Assembly (NCBI GenBank): GCA_045604965.1 | Contig: JAZUPB010000011.1 | Location: forward strand, 1 to 64,000 | DNA from: JAISGQ01 sp045604965 | GTDB lineage: Bacteria > Bacillota > Clostridia > Oscillospirales > Acutalibacteraceae | DNA: 64,000 nucleotides | Reading direction: 5' to 3' | In this document: positions 49,971-58,666 of the stretch, one piece after another | Numbering within the stretch: position 1 is the first letter of the stretch | Layout of the letters: each line of letters begins with the position of its first letter | Made by a program: the position numbers and the translations under genes | Notes under the pieces: model-generated | Databases searched by the model: none | Told to the model about the DNA's origin: nothing | Seen by the model: the letters and a program-made list of their open reading frames with translations, nothing else

Positions 49971-50600
49971 ATGATTAAAACAGACGGTCTTATTTTCGAT
50001 ATGGACGGTACTCTCTGGGATTCTGCCGATGCAATAGCCGAATCCTGGAATGAGGTTTTCCCTAAGCACAACCTCAGTTATCGCACAACTGCTCCCGAGA
50101 TTCACGCACAGATGGGCAAGCCTATGAGCGATATATTCGCCGCTCTTCTTCCCGATGAATCTCAGGAGGTCCGTGATGCTGTGGAAAAGGATGCCTGTGA
50201 AAACGAGAATATTTATCTCGCTGCTCACGGCGGTGTGCTCTATCCTGATCTTGAGGAAACTCTCCGCACATTATCTATGTCCGTTCCGCTTTTCATCGTC
50301 AGCAACTGTCAGGCAGGCTATATCGAGGCTTTTTTTGAATACCACAAGCTAGAATACCTGTTCAAGGACTACGAATGCTGGGGACACACGTTTCTTTCAA
50401 AGGCAGAAAACATTTCTCTCGTTGTTGAAAGAAACGGTCTGAAAAATCCTGTTTATATCGGCGATACTGCTCTCGACGGAGTTTCCTCCCGTGAAGCCGG
50501 CGTTCCTTTTATCCACGCTGCTTACGGCTTTGGAACAACAGATGACTGCGATGAGTCCATCAACTCTGTTTCTGAGCTTATCGGACTGGTTAGTCACTAA
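49971..50600 (+). CDS. HAD-family phosphatase (phosphoglycolate-phosphatase-like)
   Basis: A 209-residue HAD hydrolase. FDMDGTLWDS carries the nucleophile Asp10 and acid/base Asp12, LFIVSNCQAGY the second motif with serine, and VYIGDTALDGVSSREAGVPFIHAAYGFG the third and fourth motifs with the metal-binding aspartates. The cap is the small alpha-helical type. Substrate is probably a small phosphate ester. GGAGG precedes the ATG, 19 bases after the lipoprotein gene, so it closes the VTC unit. Confidence 0.92.
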   Translation: MIKTDGLIFDMDGTLWDSADAIAESWNEVFPKHNLSYRTTAPEIHAQMGKPMSDIFAALLPDESQEVRDAVEKDACENENIYLAAHGGVLYPDLEETLRTLSMSVPLFIVSNCQAGYIEAFFEYHKLEYLFKDYECWGHTFLSKAENISLVVERNGLKNPVYIGDTALDGVSSREAGVPFIHAAYGFGTTDDCDESINSVSELIGLVSH

Positions 50601-50618
50601 AATTTTACTTTTACTGCG

Positions 50619-50647
50619 TTGCAATAACCCTCCTGTTATGCTACAAT
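50619..50647 (+). promoter_or_regulatory. promoter of the zinc-ribbon protein gene
   Basis: TTGCAA (50619-50624), 17 bases, TACAAT (50642-50647), 30 bases before the start. Confidence 0.65.
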
Positions 50648-50677
50648 TTTCGTATCATAACTGTGGAGGGTTATTTT

Positions 50678-51409
50678 ATGTACTTCGACAAGCTTATATG
50701 GAGCAGTGTTTCTCCCTTAAGAAAAGATTCAACATACATCTCTCTTGAGTATGTCATAAATGACCTCGGCATATTCTGTAAGGGTGAACAGCGCACCAAG
50801 GATGTCGGATTTGCTATGTCGCGTATCGGCTCTCCCCTTGGTCTGACTGCTGTGGAAAATACTGATTATGCTGCAAAATCTCTTGGCCGTGTGGTTATTC
50901 TCTGGAGCAGGATAACCGATGTTCAGAACGATGCCGAAAAAGGCTGCGTAATCGTTTTTGGCAACGCTCGCGATAAGATCGTTATCCACTGCGAGCCCTC
51001 TGTCAGAGAGGATCTTCTTTCTCGCATAGCCTCAATGCGTGAATTCTGCGCTTCTTCTCCCGATTCGGACGAAAAGGCCGCTGCCTGGCTCGCCTGGGCT
51101 TCGGACAGCAGTATTTCCAATCTCTTTGCTCCTCTTGACACTCTTATTGAAGAAGAACGTGTTCAGATAGACAGCCGCACATACACCGACACTCAGCTTT
51201 CTGCTGTTGCTATGCCTGCCGCTGAGGTTCCTTCGAAAGAAGCTGCTGAACCTACTGCTGAGGCCGCTGCAGAAACCGAAGTTACAAAGGCTGAGAGTGC
51301 ATCTGAGCCTGTGCCTGCACCTGCAGTCCCCCCCTCCGTATGCCCTGCCTGCGGTGCACCCACCAAGCCCAACGCAAAATTCTGCACTCAGTGCGGCATA
51401 AAGCTCTGA
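50678..51409 (+). CDS. protein with C-terminal zinc ribbon and unknown N-terminal domain
   Basis: A 243-residue cytoplasmic protein. The first about 165 residues form an unknown globular domain (MYFDKLIWSSVSPLRKDSTY, then RTKDVGFAMSRIGSPLGL). A flexible alanine/glutamate/proline-rich linker (about 170-215) leads to a zinc ribbon with CPACG and CTQCG. The form resembles clostridial zinc-ribbon scaffold proteins but I cannot assign a function. The ATG at 50678 follows GGAGGG; an upstream GTG is part of that site. It has its own promoter and terminator. Confidence 0.75.
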   Translation: MYFDKLIWSSVSPLRKDSTYISLEYVINDLGIFCKGEQRTKDVGFAMSRIGSPLGLTAVENTDYAAKSLGRVVILWSRITDVQNDAEKGCVIVFGNARDKIVIHCEPSVREDLLSRIASMREFCASSPDSDEKAAAWLAWASDSSISNLFAPLDTLIEEERVQIDSRTYTDTQLSAVAMPAAEVPSKEAAEPTAEAAAETEVTKAESASEPVPAPAVPPSVCPACGAPTKPNAKFCTQCGIKL

Positions 51410-51420
51410 TATATATCATT

Positions 51421-51456
51421 ATGGGACACTTTTATTAAAAGCGTCCCATTTTTTAA
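51421..51456 (+). terminator. terminator after the zinc-ribbon protein gene
   Basis: ATGGGAC and GTCCCAT with an inner CTTTT/AAAAG stem around a TATT-type loop, followed by TTTTTT. Confidence 0.85.
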
Positions 51457-51554
51457 TAATTTATGAATTTTCTTCCAACCATTCCTGTATTTGGCGTGTT
51501 TTATAGTCAAAGGTTCGAATCTGATGCAAATTTATTAAACGGAGGGAAATGAAA

Positions 51555-53171
51555 ATGAAAAAGAATTTTACCCGAACTCTGGCGTTGTTCACTGCATTGG
51601 TACTCCTGCTTGCGGCTATGGCAGGATGTGCAAAATCCGAAGAAGCACTCTACGATGCAAGTTACGCACCGACTGTTATGGATTCCTACGAAATGTTCAC
51701 CGAAGAATCCGAGTCTATGGAAAATATGGCTGATATGGATTATCTTTACGATCAGCCCGAATTTGACACCGAAGAATATAACAGCATTACCGAAAATCGT
51801 TATCTTTCTGTCGCTGTAAATCCCCTTTCCACCTTCTCTGCCGATGTTGACACCGCATCTTATTCCAATGTGCGCAGATACATCGACGATATGATGCTTC
51901 CCCCTGCCGATGCTGTAAGGATCGAAGAGATGCTCAATTACTTCTCCTACGATTACCCCGAACCTAAGGAAGGCGAGCCTTTCTCTGTAACCACAGAAAT
52001 CGGCGAATGTCCCTGGAACAAGGATTCAAAGCTTCTTCACGTAGGACTTCAGGCTCAGAAGCTTAAAACAGATTCTCTGCCTCCTTCAAACCTTGTATTC
52101 CTTATCGACGTTTCAGGTTCGATGGATTCTCCCGATAAGCTGCCCCTTGTCAAGGAAGCATTTTCCCTTCTTACAGAGCAGCTTGGTGAGGATGATCGAA
52201 TCTCAATAGTCACCTACGCAAGCCGTGATATGGTCGTTCTCGAAGGCGCAAGCGGCAACGACAAACAGGAAATTTCTGATGCTATCTATATGCTCGATGC
52301 AGGCGGTTCCACTGCAGGCTCTGCAGGCATCACCACTGCATACGCCATTGCTGAGCGCTATTTTATCGAGGGCGGCAACAACAGAGTCATCCTCGCTACA
52401 GATGGCGACCTCAATGTCGGTCCTTCCAGCGAAGGCGAGCTCACAAGACTTGTTGAAAAGAAGCGCAAAAGCGGTGTTTTCCTCTCTGTTATGGGCTTCG
52501 GCACAGGAAATATAAAGGATAACAAGATGGAAGCTCTCGCTGACAACGGCAACGGCACATATTATTATATCGACAGCAAAGCCGAGGCTCGCAAGGTTCT
52601 TGCCGAAGAGCTTGGCGGTACTCTGTTCACCGTTGCAAAGGATGTAAAATTCCAGATCGAGTTCAACCCTGCAGTTGTCAAGGGCTACAGACTTATCGGA
52701 TATGAAAACCGTCTGATGGAGAATGAGGATTTCAACGACGATACAAAGGATGCAGGCGAGATCGGCGCAGGTCATCACGTTACTGTTCTTTATGAGCTTG
52801 TTACCGTGGATTCTCCCATCGAAATCCCTGCTCCTGAGCTTACTTATCAGAACAGCGATAATAACGGCAGTGACGATTATCTCACCGTAAAGGTTCGCTG
52901 CAAGAGACCTGACGAGGACGAAAGCGTGCTCTTTACCTACCCTGTAGATAAGGATAAGTACACTGACAATCCTTCCGATGATTTCGTCTTCGCTTCTGCT
53001 GTTGCTCAGTACGGTATGCTGCTTCGCGATTCCGAGTATGTCGGCACTGCAACATTTGAATCTGTTCTCGATCAGCTCGATTCCCGTGACGGTCTTCTCT
53101 GTGACGATTACCGCACCGATTTCCGCCGAATCGTCAATGACACTATGCTCATAAAGCAGCTGGCTGATTGA
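51555..53171 (+). CDS. VWA-domain lipoprotein (YfbK-like)
   Basis: A 538-residue surface lipoprotein. Signal and lipobox end at Cys25 (AAMAGC). A VWF_A N-terminal domain follows (NPLSTFSADVDTASYSNVRRYI), then a von Willebrand A domain with the MIDAS motif Asp185-x-Ser-x-Ser (FLIDVSGSMD) and later TDGDLNVGPSS, then the C-terminal DUF3520-like part ending in DYRTDFRRIVNDTMLI. The domain set is that of YfbK. It is thought to bind ligands through a metal; the ligand is unknown. The ATG at 51555 has GGAGGG 8 bases upstream. The next lipoprotein follows after 16 bases. Confidence 0.92.
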   Translation: MKKNFTRTLALFTALVLLLAAMAGCAKSEEALYDASYAPTVMDSYEMFTEESESMENMADMDYLYDQPEFDTEEYNSITENRYLSVAVNPLSTFSADVDTASYSNVRRYIDDMMLPPADAVRIEEMLNYFSYDYPEPKEGEPFSVTTEIGECPWNKDSKLLHVGLQAQKLKTDSLPPSNLVFLIDVSGSMDSPDKLPLVKEAFSLLTEQLGEDDRISIVTYASRDMVVLEGASGNDKQEISDAIYMLDAGGSTAGSAGITTAYAIAERYFIEGGNNRVILATDGDLNVGPSSEGELTRLVEKKRKSGVFLSVMGFGTGNIKDNKMEALADNGNGTYYYIDSKAEARKVLAEELGGTLFTVAKDVKFQIEFNPAVVKGYRLIGYENRLMENEDFNDDTKDAGEIGAGHHVTVLYELVTVDSPIEIPAPELTYQNSDNNGSDDYLTVKVRCKRPDEDESVLFTYPVDKDKYTDNPSDDFVFASAVAQYGMLLRDSEYVGTATFESVLDQLDSRDGLLCDDYRTDFRRIVNDTMLIKQLAD

Positions 53172-53187
53172 ACAAGAGATGAAAGAC

Positions 53188-53751
53188 ATGAAAAAACTAA
53201 TTTTACTGATAGTGTGTATCTTATGCCTTTCTCTTTCGTGCTGTACCTCAGGTGCAAAATATAATATCCATGATATCAGCAACGCAGTTGAAACTACTCT
53301 CAGCATTTCAACAGAGGCTATGACTGACAGAGAAATGGAGTGGTTCGACGTTTCAAATGCAAAAGGCATAAAAGCCTCCGGATATGTCTATACGGATGAC
53401 CGCGTTTATAATCTTGGATTCAATTCTATGGATATCGTGGTGTTCAGAAGCTCAAAGAAGGCTGAAGCCTTCTTCGAGCGGTACAGCAACGAAGAACTCA
53501 ATTACATCTCTCTTATCCGCAGCGGTGAAAACTTCTGCCTTGTCAGTGATCATTCCTTCTGCGATGCTGTCGGACGGTCATATGTTTATATAAAAGACAA
53601 TGCAGTCTTTATGGTCAACACGGTTTTGGGCGCAGGTCTTCTCTCTGAAGAGGAATCAGAAGCAGAGTCAGAGGCAAATAAAAAGACCGCCGAAAGTTTT
53701 GACACCTTTATCGAGCAGGATTTCCCAAAAATCATCGAAGCTCTCGGATAA
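53188..53751 (+). CDS. small putative lipoprotein after the VWA gene
   Basis: A 187-residue lipoprotein: MKKLILLIVCILCLSLSCC gives a lipobox with two adjacent cysteines. The mature part is acidic and ends with an E-rich segment (EEESEAESEANKK) and a short helix. The ATG at 53188 follows GAGATG at good spacing; the ATG at 53179 overlaps it. Probably cotranscribed with the VWA lipoprotein, perhaps its partner. Not recognised. Confidence 0.75.
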   Translation: MKKLILLIVCILCLSLSCCTSGAKYNIHDISNAVETTLSISTEAMTDREMEWFDVSNAKGIKASGYVYTDDRVYNLGFNSMDIVVFRSSKKAEAFFERYSNEELNYISLIRSGENFCLVSDHSFCDAVGRSYVYIKDNAVFMVNTVLGAGLLSEEESEAESEANKKTAESFDTFIEQDFPKIIEALG

Positions 53752-53762
53752 ATAACTGCACA

Positions 53763-53796
53763 AAAGGAAGCACTTCATCACAGGTGCTTCCTTTTT
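53763..53796. terminator. bidirectional terminator
   Basis: AAAGGAAGCAC and GTGCTTCCTTT form an 11-bp stem with a 9- to 10-base loop and T run, between convergent genes. Confidence 0.85.
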
Positions 53797-53823
53797 ATTT
53801 ATTATAATGTCTGTCTGCACTGC

Positions 53824-54228
53824 TTAAGCAAATACGATCCTGTTTTTCTCCTGTGTTTTTTCGCAGAAAAGTCCGCTCACCAGCAGTGCCAGTGCAGAAA
53901 GCGGAATCCACAGCAGAATATACTGCGGGCATATCTGGCCTAAAATATTCAGCGGCATTTCCGAATAGTCCCACACTCCCCAGTGCAGAAGCTTATTTAC
54001 TATACATCCCACCGCAAATTCGGCACCTGTTATGAGCGCTGTGCTTTTAAGGGTTTTGACAAGAAAATTGGATTCTGATTTTTTATTGATATAGTGCACG
54101 CCAAGAACGCACAATCCTCCTGTCAGCGCCATAGTCCAGTGCGTCCAGCCGCGCCAGATGATCTCGGCGCAGGTATATCCTGCCGCTCCTGCTGTAAAAA
54201 CCGCTATATTTTTTAATCTGTCTGTCAA
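53824..54228 (-). CDS. CmpB-like putative ABC-permease-family membrane protein
   Basis: A 134-residue protein with about four transmembrane helices. YTCAEIIWRGWTHWTMALTGGLCVLGVHYIN and GCIVNKLLHWGVWDYSEMPLNILGQICPQYILLWIPLSAL match the family described as putative ABC transporter permease (CmpB). The name is historical; there is no associated ATPase, and function is unknown. The gene is alone and is convergent with the lipoprotein pair. Confidence 0.85.
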   Translation of the reverse strand: MTDRLKNIAVFTAGAAGYTCAEIIWRGWTHWTMALTGGLCVLGVHYINKKSESNFLVKTLKSTALITGAEFAVGCIVNKLLHWGVWDYSEMPLNILGQICPQYILLWIPLSALALLVSGLFCEKTQEKNRIVFA

Positions 54229-54373
54229 ATTTATTCATCCTTCTTTTTATTACGTATTACATATGATTGCTCATATCTTTTCTTTTATCCCTCTTTCTGT
54301 TTCCTTTTGCTTTGTTATTTATGTGTAATTTGACCATTAAATTCCTATTTCACGTTCAGTTACTGTAAAAAGA

Positions 54374-54486
54374 GAGTATTTAAAAGCATTTGGGAGTATT
54401 TAAGAGAATTTCAAAGCATTGTAGAGATAGTTCAATATTACCCTCGGTTTTTTCACGGTTTTTTGCGGTTTTTCGTGGGTTTTTCA
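54374..54486. repeat. short tandem repeats in the potA upstream region
   Basis: The 383-base gap before potA has no gene. It holds GAGTATTTAA units 20 bases apart (54374, 54394, with a weaker GAGAATTT after) and then four imperfect 10-11 base units of CGG followed by a T run (about 54445-54486). Could be slipped-strand repeats or regulator sites. The rest is AT-rich with the potA promoter at its end. Confidence 0.45.
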
Positions 54487-54517
54487 AATTTTTTTGCTCG
54501 AAATTTGCGTTATTTAC

Positions 54518-54546
54518 TTGACATTTAAACATAATATTAATATAGT
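54518..54546 (+). promoter_or_regulatory. promoter of the potABCD operon
   Basis: Perfect TTGACA (54518-54523), 17 bases, TATAGT (54541-54546), about 66 bases before the TTG start. Confidence 0.7.
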
Positions 54547-54611
54547 AATGGTGATATGACTTTGTTCTCAAATGTCATTTCTTTTTTTGTATATGTAAGG
54601 AGGAAGGCAAG

Positions 54612-55697
54612 TTGTCTGATACTATCATCAGTTTAAAAAATGTATCGGTGTCATTTGATGGGGAGAGTGTCCTTAATAACCTCAATCTTGATATTGACAA
54701 TGGAGCCTTTGTTACGCTTCTCGGACCCTCCGGCTGCGGCAAGACTACTACTCTTCGCATTATCGGCGGATTTATTGATCCTGATGAGGGCGATGTTTAT
54801 TTCGGCGGCGAAAGAATAAACGATCTCCCCCCTCACAAGCGCAAGCTCAACACTGTTTTTCAGCGTTATGCGCTGTTTCCCCACATGAATGTATTTGAAA
54901 ATATCGCATTCGGCATGAAAATTCAGAAGAAGCCGAAGGATGTTATAAAGCAGAGAGTCAAGGAGCTTTTAAAACTTGTTTCTCTCGAAGGTTATGAGAA
55001 GAGAACTGTTGATACCCTTTCAGGTGGTCAGCAGCAGAGAATCGCGATTGCCCGTGCTCTTGCAAATGACCCGAAGGTTCTTCTTCTTGACGAGCCGCTC
55101 GGAGCACTTGACCTGAAACTTCGCAAGGATATGCAGGTCGAGCTTAAAAAGATCCAGCAGCAGCTTGGCATCACTTTCATATATGTTACCCACGATCAGG
55201 AAGAGGCACTCTCTATGTCTGACGTTATCGTGGTTATGAATCACGGCGTTATCCAGCAGATCGGCACTCCCGAGGATATCTACAATGAGCCCGAAAACGG
55301 CTTTGTTGCAGACTTCATCGGCGAGAGCAACATTGTTGACGGCATTATGCACGCCGATTTTGATGTCGAATTCTGCGGTGCAAGACTTGAATGTGTGGAC
55401 AAGGGCTTCGCGACAGGCGAAGAGGTTGACGTTGTTGTCCGACCCGAGGATGTTCTTGTTGTTCCAGAATACGTTTCCAAATTCTCCGGAACTGTTCTTT
55501 CCACTACTTTCAAGGGCGTACATTACGAGATGATTGTCAATATCCCCGATCAGGATGAGGACTGGCTCATTCAGTCCACTATTCCCCAGAAGGAAGGCGA
55601 TGTCATAGGAATGACCGTCGCTCCCGAAAATATCCATATTATGAAGAAGTATACCGGCGACTACGCAAGCGATATAGATTTCGCTGACGACAACTGA
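54612..55697 (+). CDS. potA: spermidine/putrescine ABC transporter ATPase
   Basis: A 361-residue ATPase that drives polyamine import. Walker A GPSGCGKTT at about 37-45, signature LSGGQQQR, Walker B VLLLDEP, D-loop and H-loop VTHD are all present. The C-terminal TOBE-type domain (about 260-355) is of the PotA kind (VVRPEDVLVV, TVLSTTFKGVHYEMIV). The start is a TTG (54612) preceded by AGGAGGA. It heads the pot operon. Confidence 0.95.
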   Translation: MSDTIISLKNVSVSFDGESVLNNLNLDIDNGAFVTLLGPSGCGKTTTLRIIGGFIDPDEGDVYFGGERINDLPPHKRKLNTVFQRYALFPHMNVFENIAFGMKIQKKPKDVIKQRVKELLKLVSLEGYEKRTVDTLSGGQQQRIAIARALANDPKVLLLDEPLGALDLKLRKDMQVELKKIQQQLGITFIYVTHDQEEALSMSDVIVVMNHGVIQQIGTPEDIYNEPENGFVADFIGESNIVDGIMHADFDVEFCGARLECVDKGFATGEEVDVVVRPEDVLVVPEYVSKFSGTVLSTTFKGVHYEMIVNIPDQDEDWLIQSTIPQKEGDVIGMTVAPENIHIMKKYTGDYASDIDFADDN

Positions 55698-55732
55698 TCT
55701 ATTATATTTCTTCACAAAGGAGTTCTTCGGGT

Positions 55733-56560
55733 ATGAAACAGAAAAGAAAACTTAGCTGGCTCGCAGCTCCTTACGGGCTGTGGATGCTGCTCTTTACGGT
55801 GGTTCCCCTTGCCATCGTGGTTTATTACGCATTTACCACCAGATCCGGTGAGTTCTCTTTTGCCAATCTTTCCGAGATCGGCAGATATATTGATGTTCTG
55901 CTCACTTCTCTGCTTTTTGGTATAGCCGCAACACTTCTTTGTCTTATTCTTGGCTATCCCATTGCCTACAGCATTTCCCGTGCAAAGGGTATGAAGCAGC
56001 AGACTATGGTTATGCTCATTATGATCCCTCAATGGATGAATTTCCTCATCCGCACCTACGCCTGGATGACTCTGCTTGAGGACACAGGTCTCATAAATAC
56101 GATTCTGGGCTTTTTCGGACTTGATCCCCTGCATATGATCAATACCGACGGCGCTATTCTACTCGGTCTTGTTTATACATTCCTGCCCTATATGATACTG
56201 CCCCTTTACTCTGTTATGACTAAGATCGACAGCAGAGTTATCGAGGCTGCACAGGATTTGGGTGCAAGCGGTATTCACGTATTTACCCGTGTTATCCTTC
56301 CTCTCAGCATTCCCGGTATCATTTCCGGCATCACTATGGTTTTCGTCCCCTCCCTCAGCGCGTTCTTTATCTCTGAACTTCTCGGCGGCGGTAAGACAAT
56401 GCTTATCGGTAATATTATCGAAGCAAAATTCCTCGGCCAGGCGGTAAACTTCAACGTAGGTTCAATGCTGTCTCTGGTACTTATGGTTCTCGTTCTCATA
56501 TGCATGTTCTTTATGAATAAATTCGGAGACGAAGACGGATCGGGGGCGTTGGTTGCATGA
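55733..56560 (+). CDS. potB: spermidine/putrescine ABC transporter permease
   Basis: A 275-residue membrane permease with six helices. The EAA-type coupling loop is seen in VIEAAQDLGASGIHVFTRVILPLSIPGI, a feature of importer permeases contacting PotA. The N-terminal KRKLSWLAAPYGLWMLLFTVVPL is typical. Its stop overlaps the potC start. AAAGGAG precedes the ATG. Confidence 0.94.
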   Translation: MKQKRKLSWLAAPYGLWMLLFTVVPLAIVVYYAFTTRSGEFSFANLSEIGRYIDVLLTSLLFGIAATLLCLILGYPIAYSISRAKGMKQQTMVMLIMIPQWMNFLIRTYAWMTLLEDTGLINTILGFFGLDPLHMINTDGAILLGLVYTFLPYMILPLYSVMTKIDSRVIEAAQDLGASGIHVFTRVILPLSIPGIISGITMVFVPSLSAFFISELLGGGKTMLIGNIIEAKFLGQAVNFNVGSMLSLVLMVLVLICMFFMNKFGDEDGSGALVA

Positions 56561-57381
56561 AGACATTCTATCGTATTTACAATACCATCATTTTTATTTT
56601 CCTTTATGCGCCCATCGCTGTTCTCATCGCATACTCATTTAATGAATCCAAAAATCGCGGTGTTTTCAGTGGCTTTACCTTTGACTGGTACAAGGCATTG
56701 TTCCAGGATGAGGCTATCATAAGAGCTCTTGGACTTTCGCTTCTTATAGCTGTTATCTCTGCTCTTGTTGCTACAATAATAGGAACTGCAACTGCAGTCG
56801 GTCTCCAGCACACAAATAAGAAGCTCAAGGCCGTAATGCTGACCCTCAACAATGTACCTATGGTCAACCCTGAGATCGTAACAGGTATTTCCTTTATGCT
56901 TCTCTTCGTTGCTGTGGCAAAGCTTACAAATTACGCTATCAATCTGGGCATTTACTCTCTTCTCATTGCCCATATCTCATTCTGTATTCCTTATGTGGTT
57001 CTTTCTGTTATGCCCAAGCTCAGACAGATGAATCCTCATATCCAGGAAGCAGCTCAGGATCTCGGCTGTACACCTTTCAAATCATTTTTTAAGGTTGTTC
57101 TCCCCGAGATTATGCCCGGCGTTATGACCGGTCTTATGATGTCCTTTACCCTCTCCCTCGACGATTTTGTAATCAGCTATTTCGTCGGCGGAACAGGTAT
57201 GGAAACCCTGCCGATGCTTATCTTCGCTCAGGCACGTAAAGGTGTCAGCCCGAAAATTTATGCATTGACCTCGCTTATGTTCTTTGCTATACTCATTATG
57301 CTTCTGCTTATCAATTATATTCAGTCAAGCCAGAATATGAAGAGCGAACGCAGACGCCGCAAAGCAGGCAGAAATGTCTGA
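56557..57381 (+). CDS. potC: spermidine/putrescine ABC transporter permease
   Basis: A 274-residue partner of PotB with six helices. The coupling loop IQEAAQDLGCTPFKSFFKVVLPEIMPGV is clear, and TLSLDDFVISYFVGG near the C-terminus is a strong PotC signature. It overlaps potB by 4 bases. The C-terminus carries a basic tail (SERRRRKAG). Confidence 0.95.
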   Translation: MKTFYRIYNTIIFIFLYAPIAVLIAYSFNESKNRGVFSGFTFDWYKALFQDEAIIRALGLSLLIAVISALVATIIGTATAVGLQHTNKKLKAVMLTLNNVPMVNPEIVTGISFMLLFVAVAKLTNYAINLGIYSLLIAHISFCIPYVVLSVMPKLRQMNPHIQEAAQDLGCTPFKSFFKVVLPEIMPGVMTGLMMSFTLSLDDFVISYFVGGTGMETLPMLIFAQARKGVSPKIYALTSLMFFAILIMLLLINYIQSSQNMKSERRRRKAGRNV

Positions 57382-57410
57382 TTTGATATAATTTTAGGAG
57401 GAATGGTAAG

Positions 57411-58481
57411 TTGAAAAGAATCCTTTCAGTACTCATCGCAATCTCTGTCATGGCAGTCGCACTGGCCGGCTTAACAGGCTGTTCCGACTCCAATGCCCTT
57501 TATGTGTATAACTGGGGCGAATACCTTTCCGTCGGCGAAGACGATATGATCGACGTTAACGAAGAGTTCTATAAGGAAACGGGCATTAAGGTCGTTTACA
57601 CCACCTATCCCGATAACGAAAGTATGTATGCCAAGGTTGCAAGCGGCAGCGCAAACTATGATATAGTTATCCCTTCGGACTATATGATCTCTAAGATGAT
57701 AAACGAGGATCTCCTTGCTGAGCTTAACTTTGACAATATCCCCAACTACCAGTACATCGACAAGGATTTCGTAAATCCCGTATATGACCCCGAGAACAAA
57801 TTCTCTGTGCCTTATATGTGGGGTACTGTAGGTATCTTCTACAACACCAAAATGGTTGACAAGGCCGATATCGAGCGTCTCGGCTGGGACATTCTCTGGT
57901 CTGAGAAATATGCAGGCAAGATCCTTATGTTCAACAATCCCAGAGATGCTTTCGGCATCGCTCAGCTTAAGCTCGGCTATTCCCTCAACACCACAAACGA
58001 GGCTGAGATCAGAGCTGCTGCTAATGAACTTATGAAACAGAAGCCCCTTGTTCAGGCTTACGTTATGGACCAGATATTCAGCAAGATGTCCAGCGGTGAG
58101 GCCGCTATCGCTCCATACTATGCAGGCGACGGCGTCAGAATCATCGAGGATAACCCTGATGTTGCTTTCTATGTACCCGACAGCGGTACAAATAAGTTCG
58201 TCGATGCTATGTGTGTTCTGAAGAATTCCAAGCATAAGGACTGGGCCGAGCAGTATATCAACTTCCTCTGCGAAAAGGATATCGCTCTTGCTAACGTTGA
58301 GTACGTTGGCTACTCCACTCCCCTCACCACCGTTTTTGACGAGCTCGATGAGGAGACTAAGAACAATCCCCAGTATTATCCCAGCGATGCACTTCTCGCA
58401 AACAGTGAGTTCTTTGTCAATCTTCCCGAGGAGACAAATGAGCTTATGAACCAGCTCTGGGAAGACGTTAAGATGAGCTGA
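57411..58481 (+). CDS. potD: spermidine/putrescine-binding lipoprotein
   Basis: A 356-residue substrate-binding lipoprotein with signal and lipobox LAGLTGC at the start. LYVYNWGEYLSVG is the usual N-terminal strand of PotD, VVYTTYPDNESMYAKV and YDIVIPSDYMISKM follow, and the acidic/aromatic residues (for example in VPYMWGTVGI) suit polyamine binding. The start is TTG (57411) after AGGAGGA. It ends the operon; a terminator follows. Specificity between putrescine and spermidine cannot be read from the sequence. Confidence 0.95.
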   Translation: MKRILSVLIAISVMAVALAGLTGCSDSNALYVYNWGEYLSVGEDDMIDVNEEFYKETGIKVVYTTYPDNESMYAKVASGSANYDIVIPSDYMISKMINEDLLAELNFDNIPNYQYIDKDFVNPVYDPENKFSVPYMWGTVGIFYNTKMVDKADIERLGWDILWSEKYAGKILMFNNPRDAFGIAQLKLGYSLNTTNEAEIRAAANELMKQKPLVQAYVMDQIFSKMSSGEAAIAPYYAGDGVRIIEDNPDVAFYVPDSGTNKFVDAMCVLKNSKHKDWAEQYINFLCEKDIALANVEYVGYSTPLTTVFDELDEETKNNPQYYPSDALLANSEFFVNLPEETNELMNQLWEDVKMS

Positions 58482-58501
58482 TTTATAAAAGGCTATATAA
58501 T

Positions 58502-58540
58502 TTAAGTCATCGTATCTTTTAGATACGATGGCTTTTCTTT
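58502..58540 (+). terminator. terminator of the pot operon
   Basis: AAGTCATCGTATCT and AGATACGATGGCTT (one G-T pair) form a 14-bp stem with a TTT loop, followed by a T-rich tract. Confidence 0.88.
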
Positions 58541-58666
58541 TTCATATATATAGCCGAACCCATACCAGCAGTATAAAAGAAACCATTAAAATTATATTAA
58601 AAGTGAGTTAAAAACTGCGATGATATATGTTAATATATAAACAGATCAGTGAAAGGACGCAGGCAA

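Noticed and set aside
52203..53369. Minus-strand frame of 388 residues opposite the VWA lipoprotein gene
   Set aside because: The plus-strand VWA gene has a MIDAS motif, signal peptide and ribosome site; the opposite frame has none.
54612..58481. Maltose- or iron-type ABC importer
   Set aside because: The binding protein, both permeases and the ATPase all carry clear polyamine-family (Pot) signatures.
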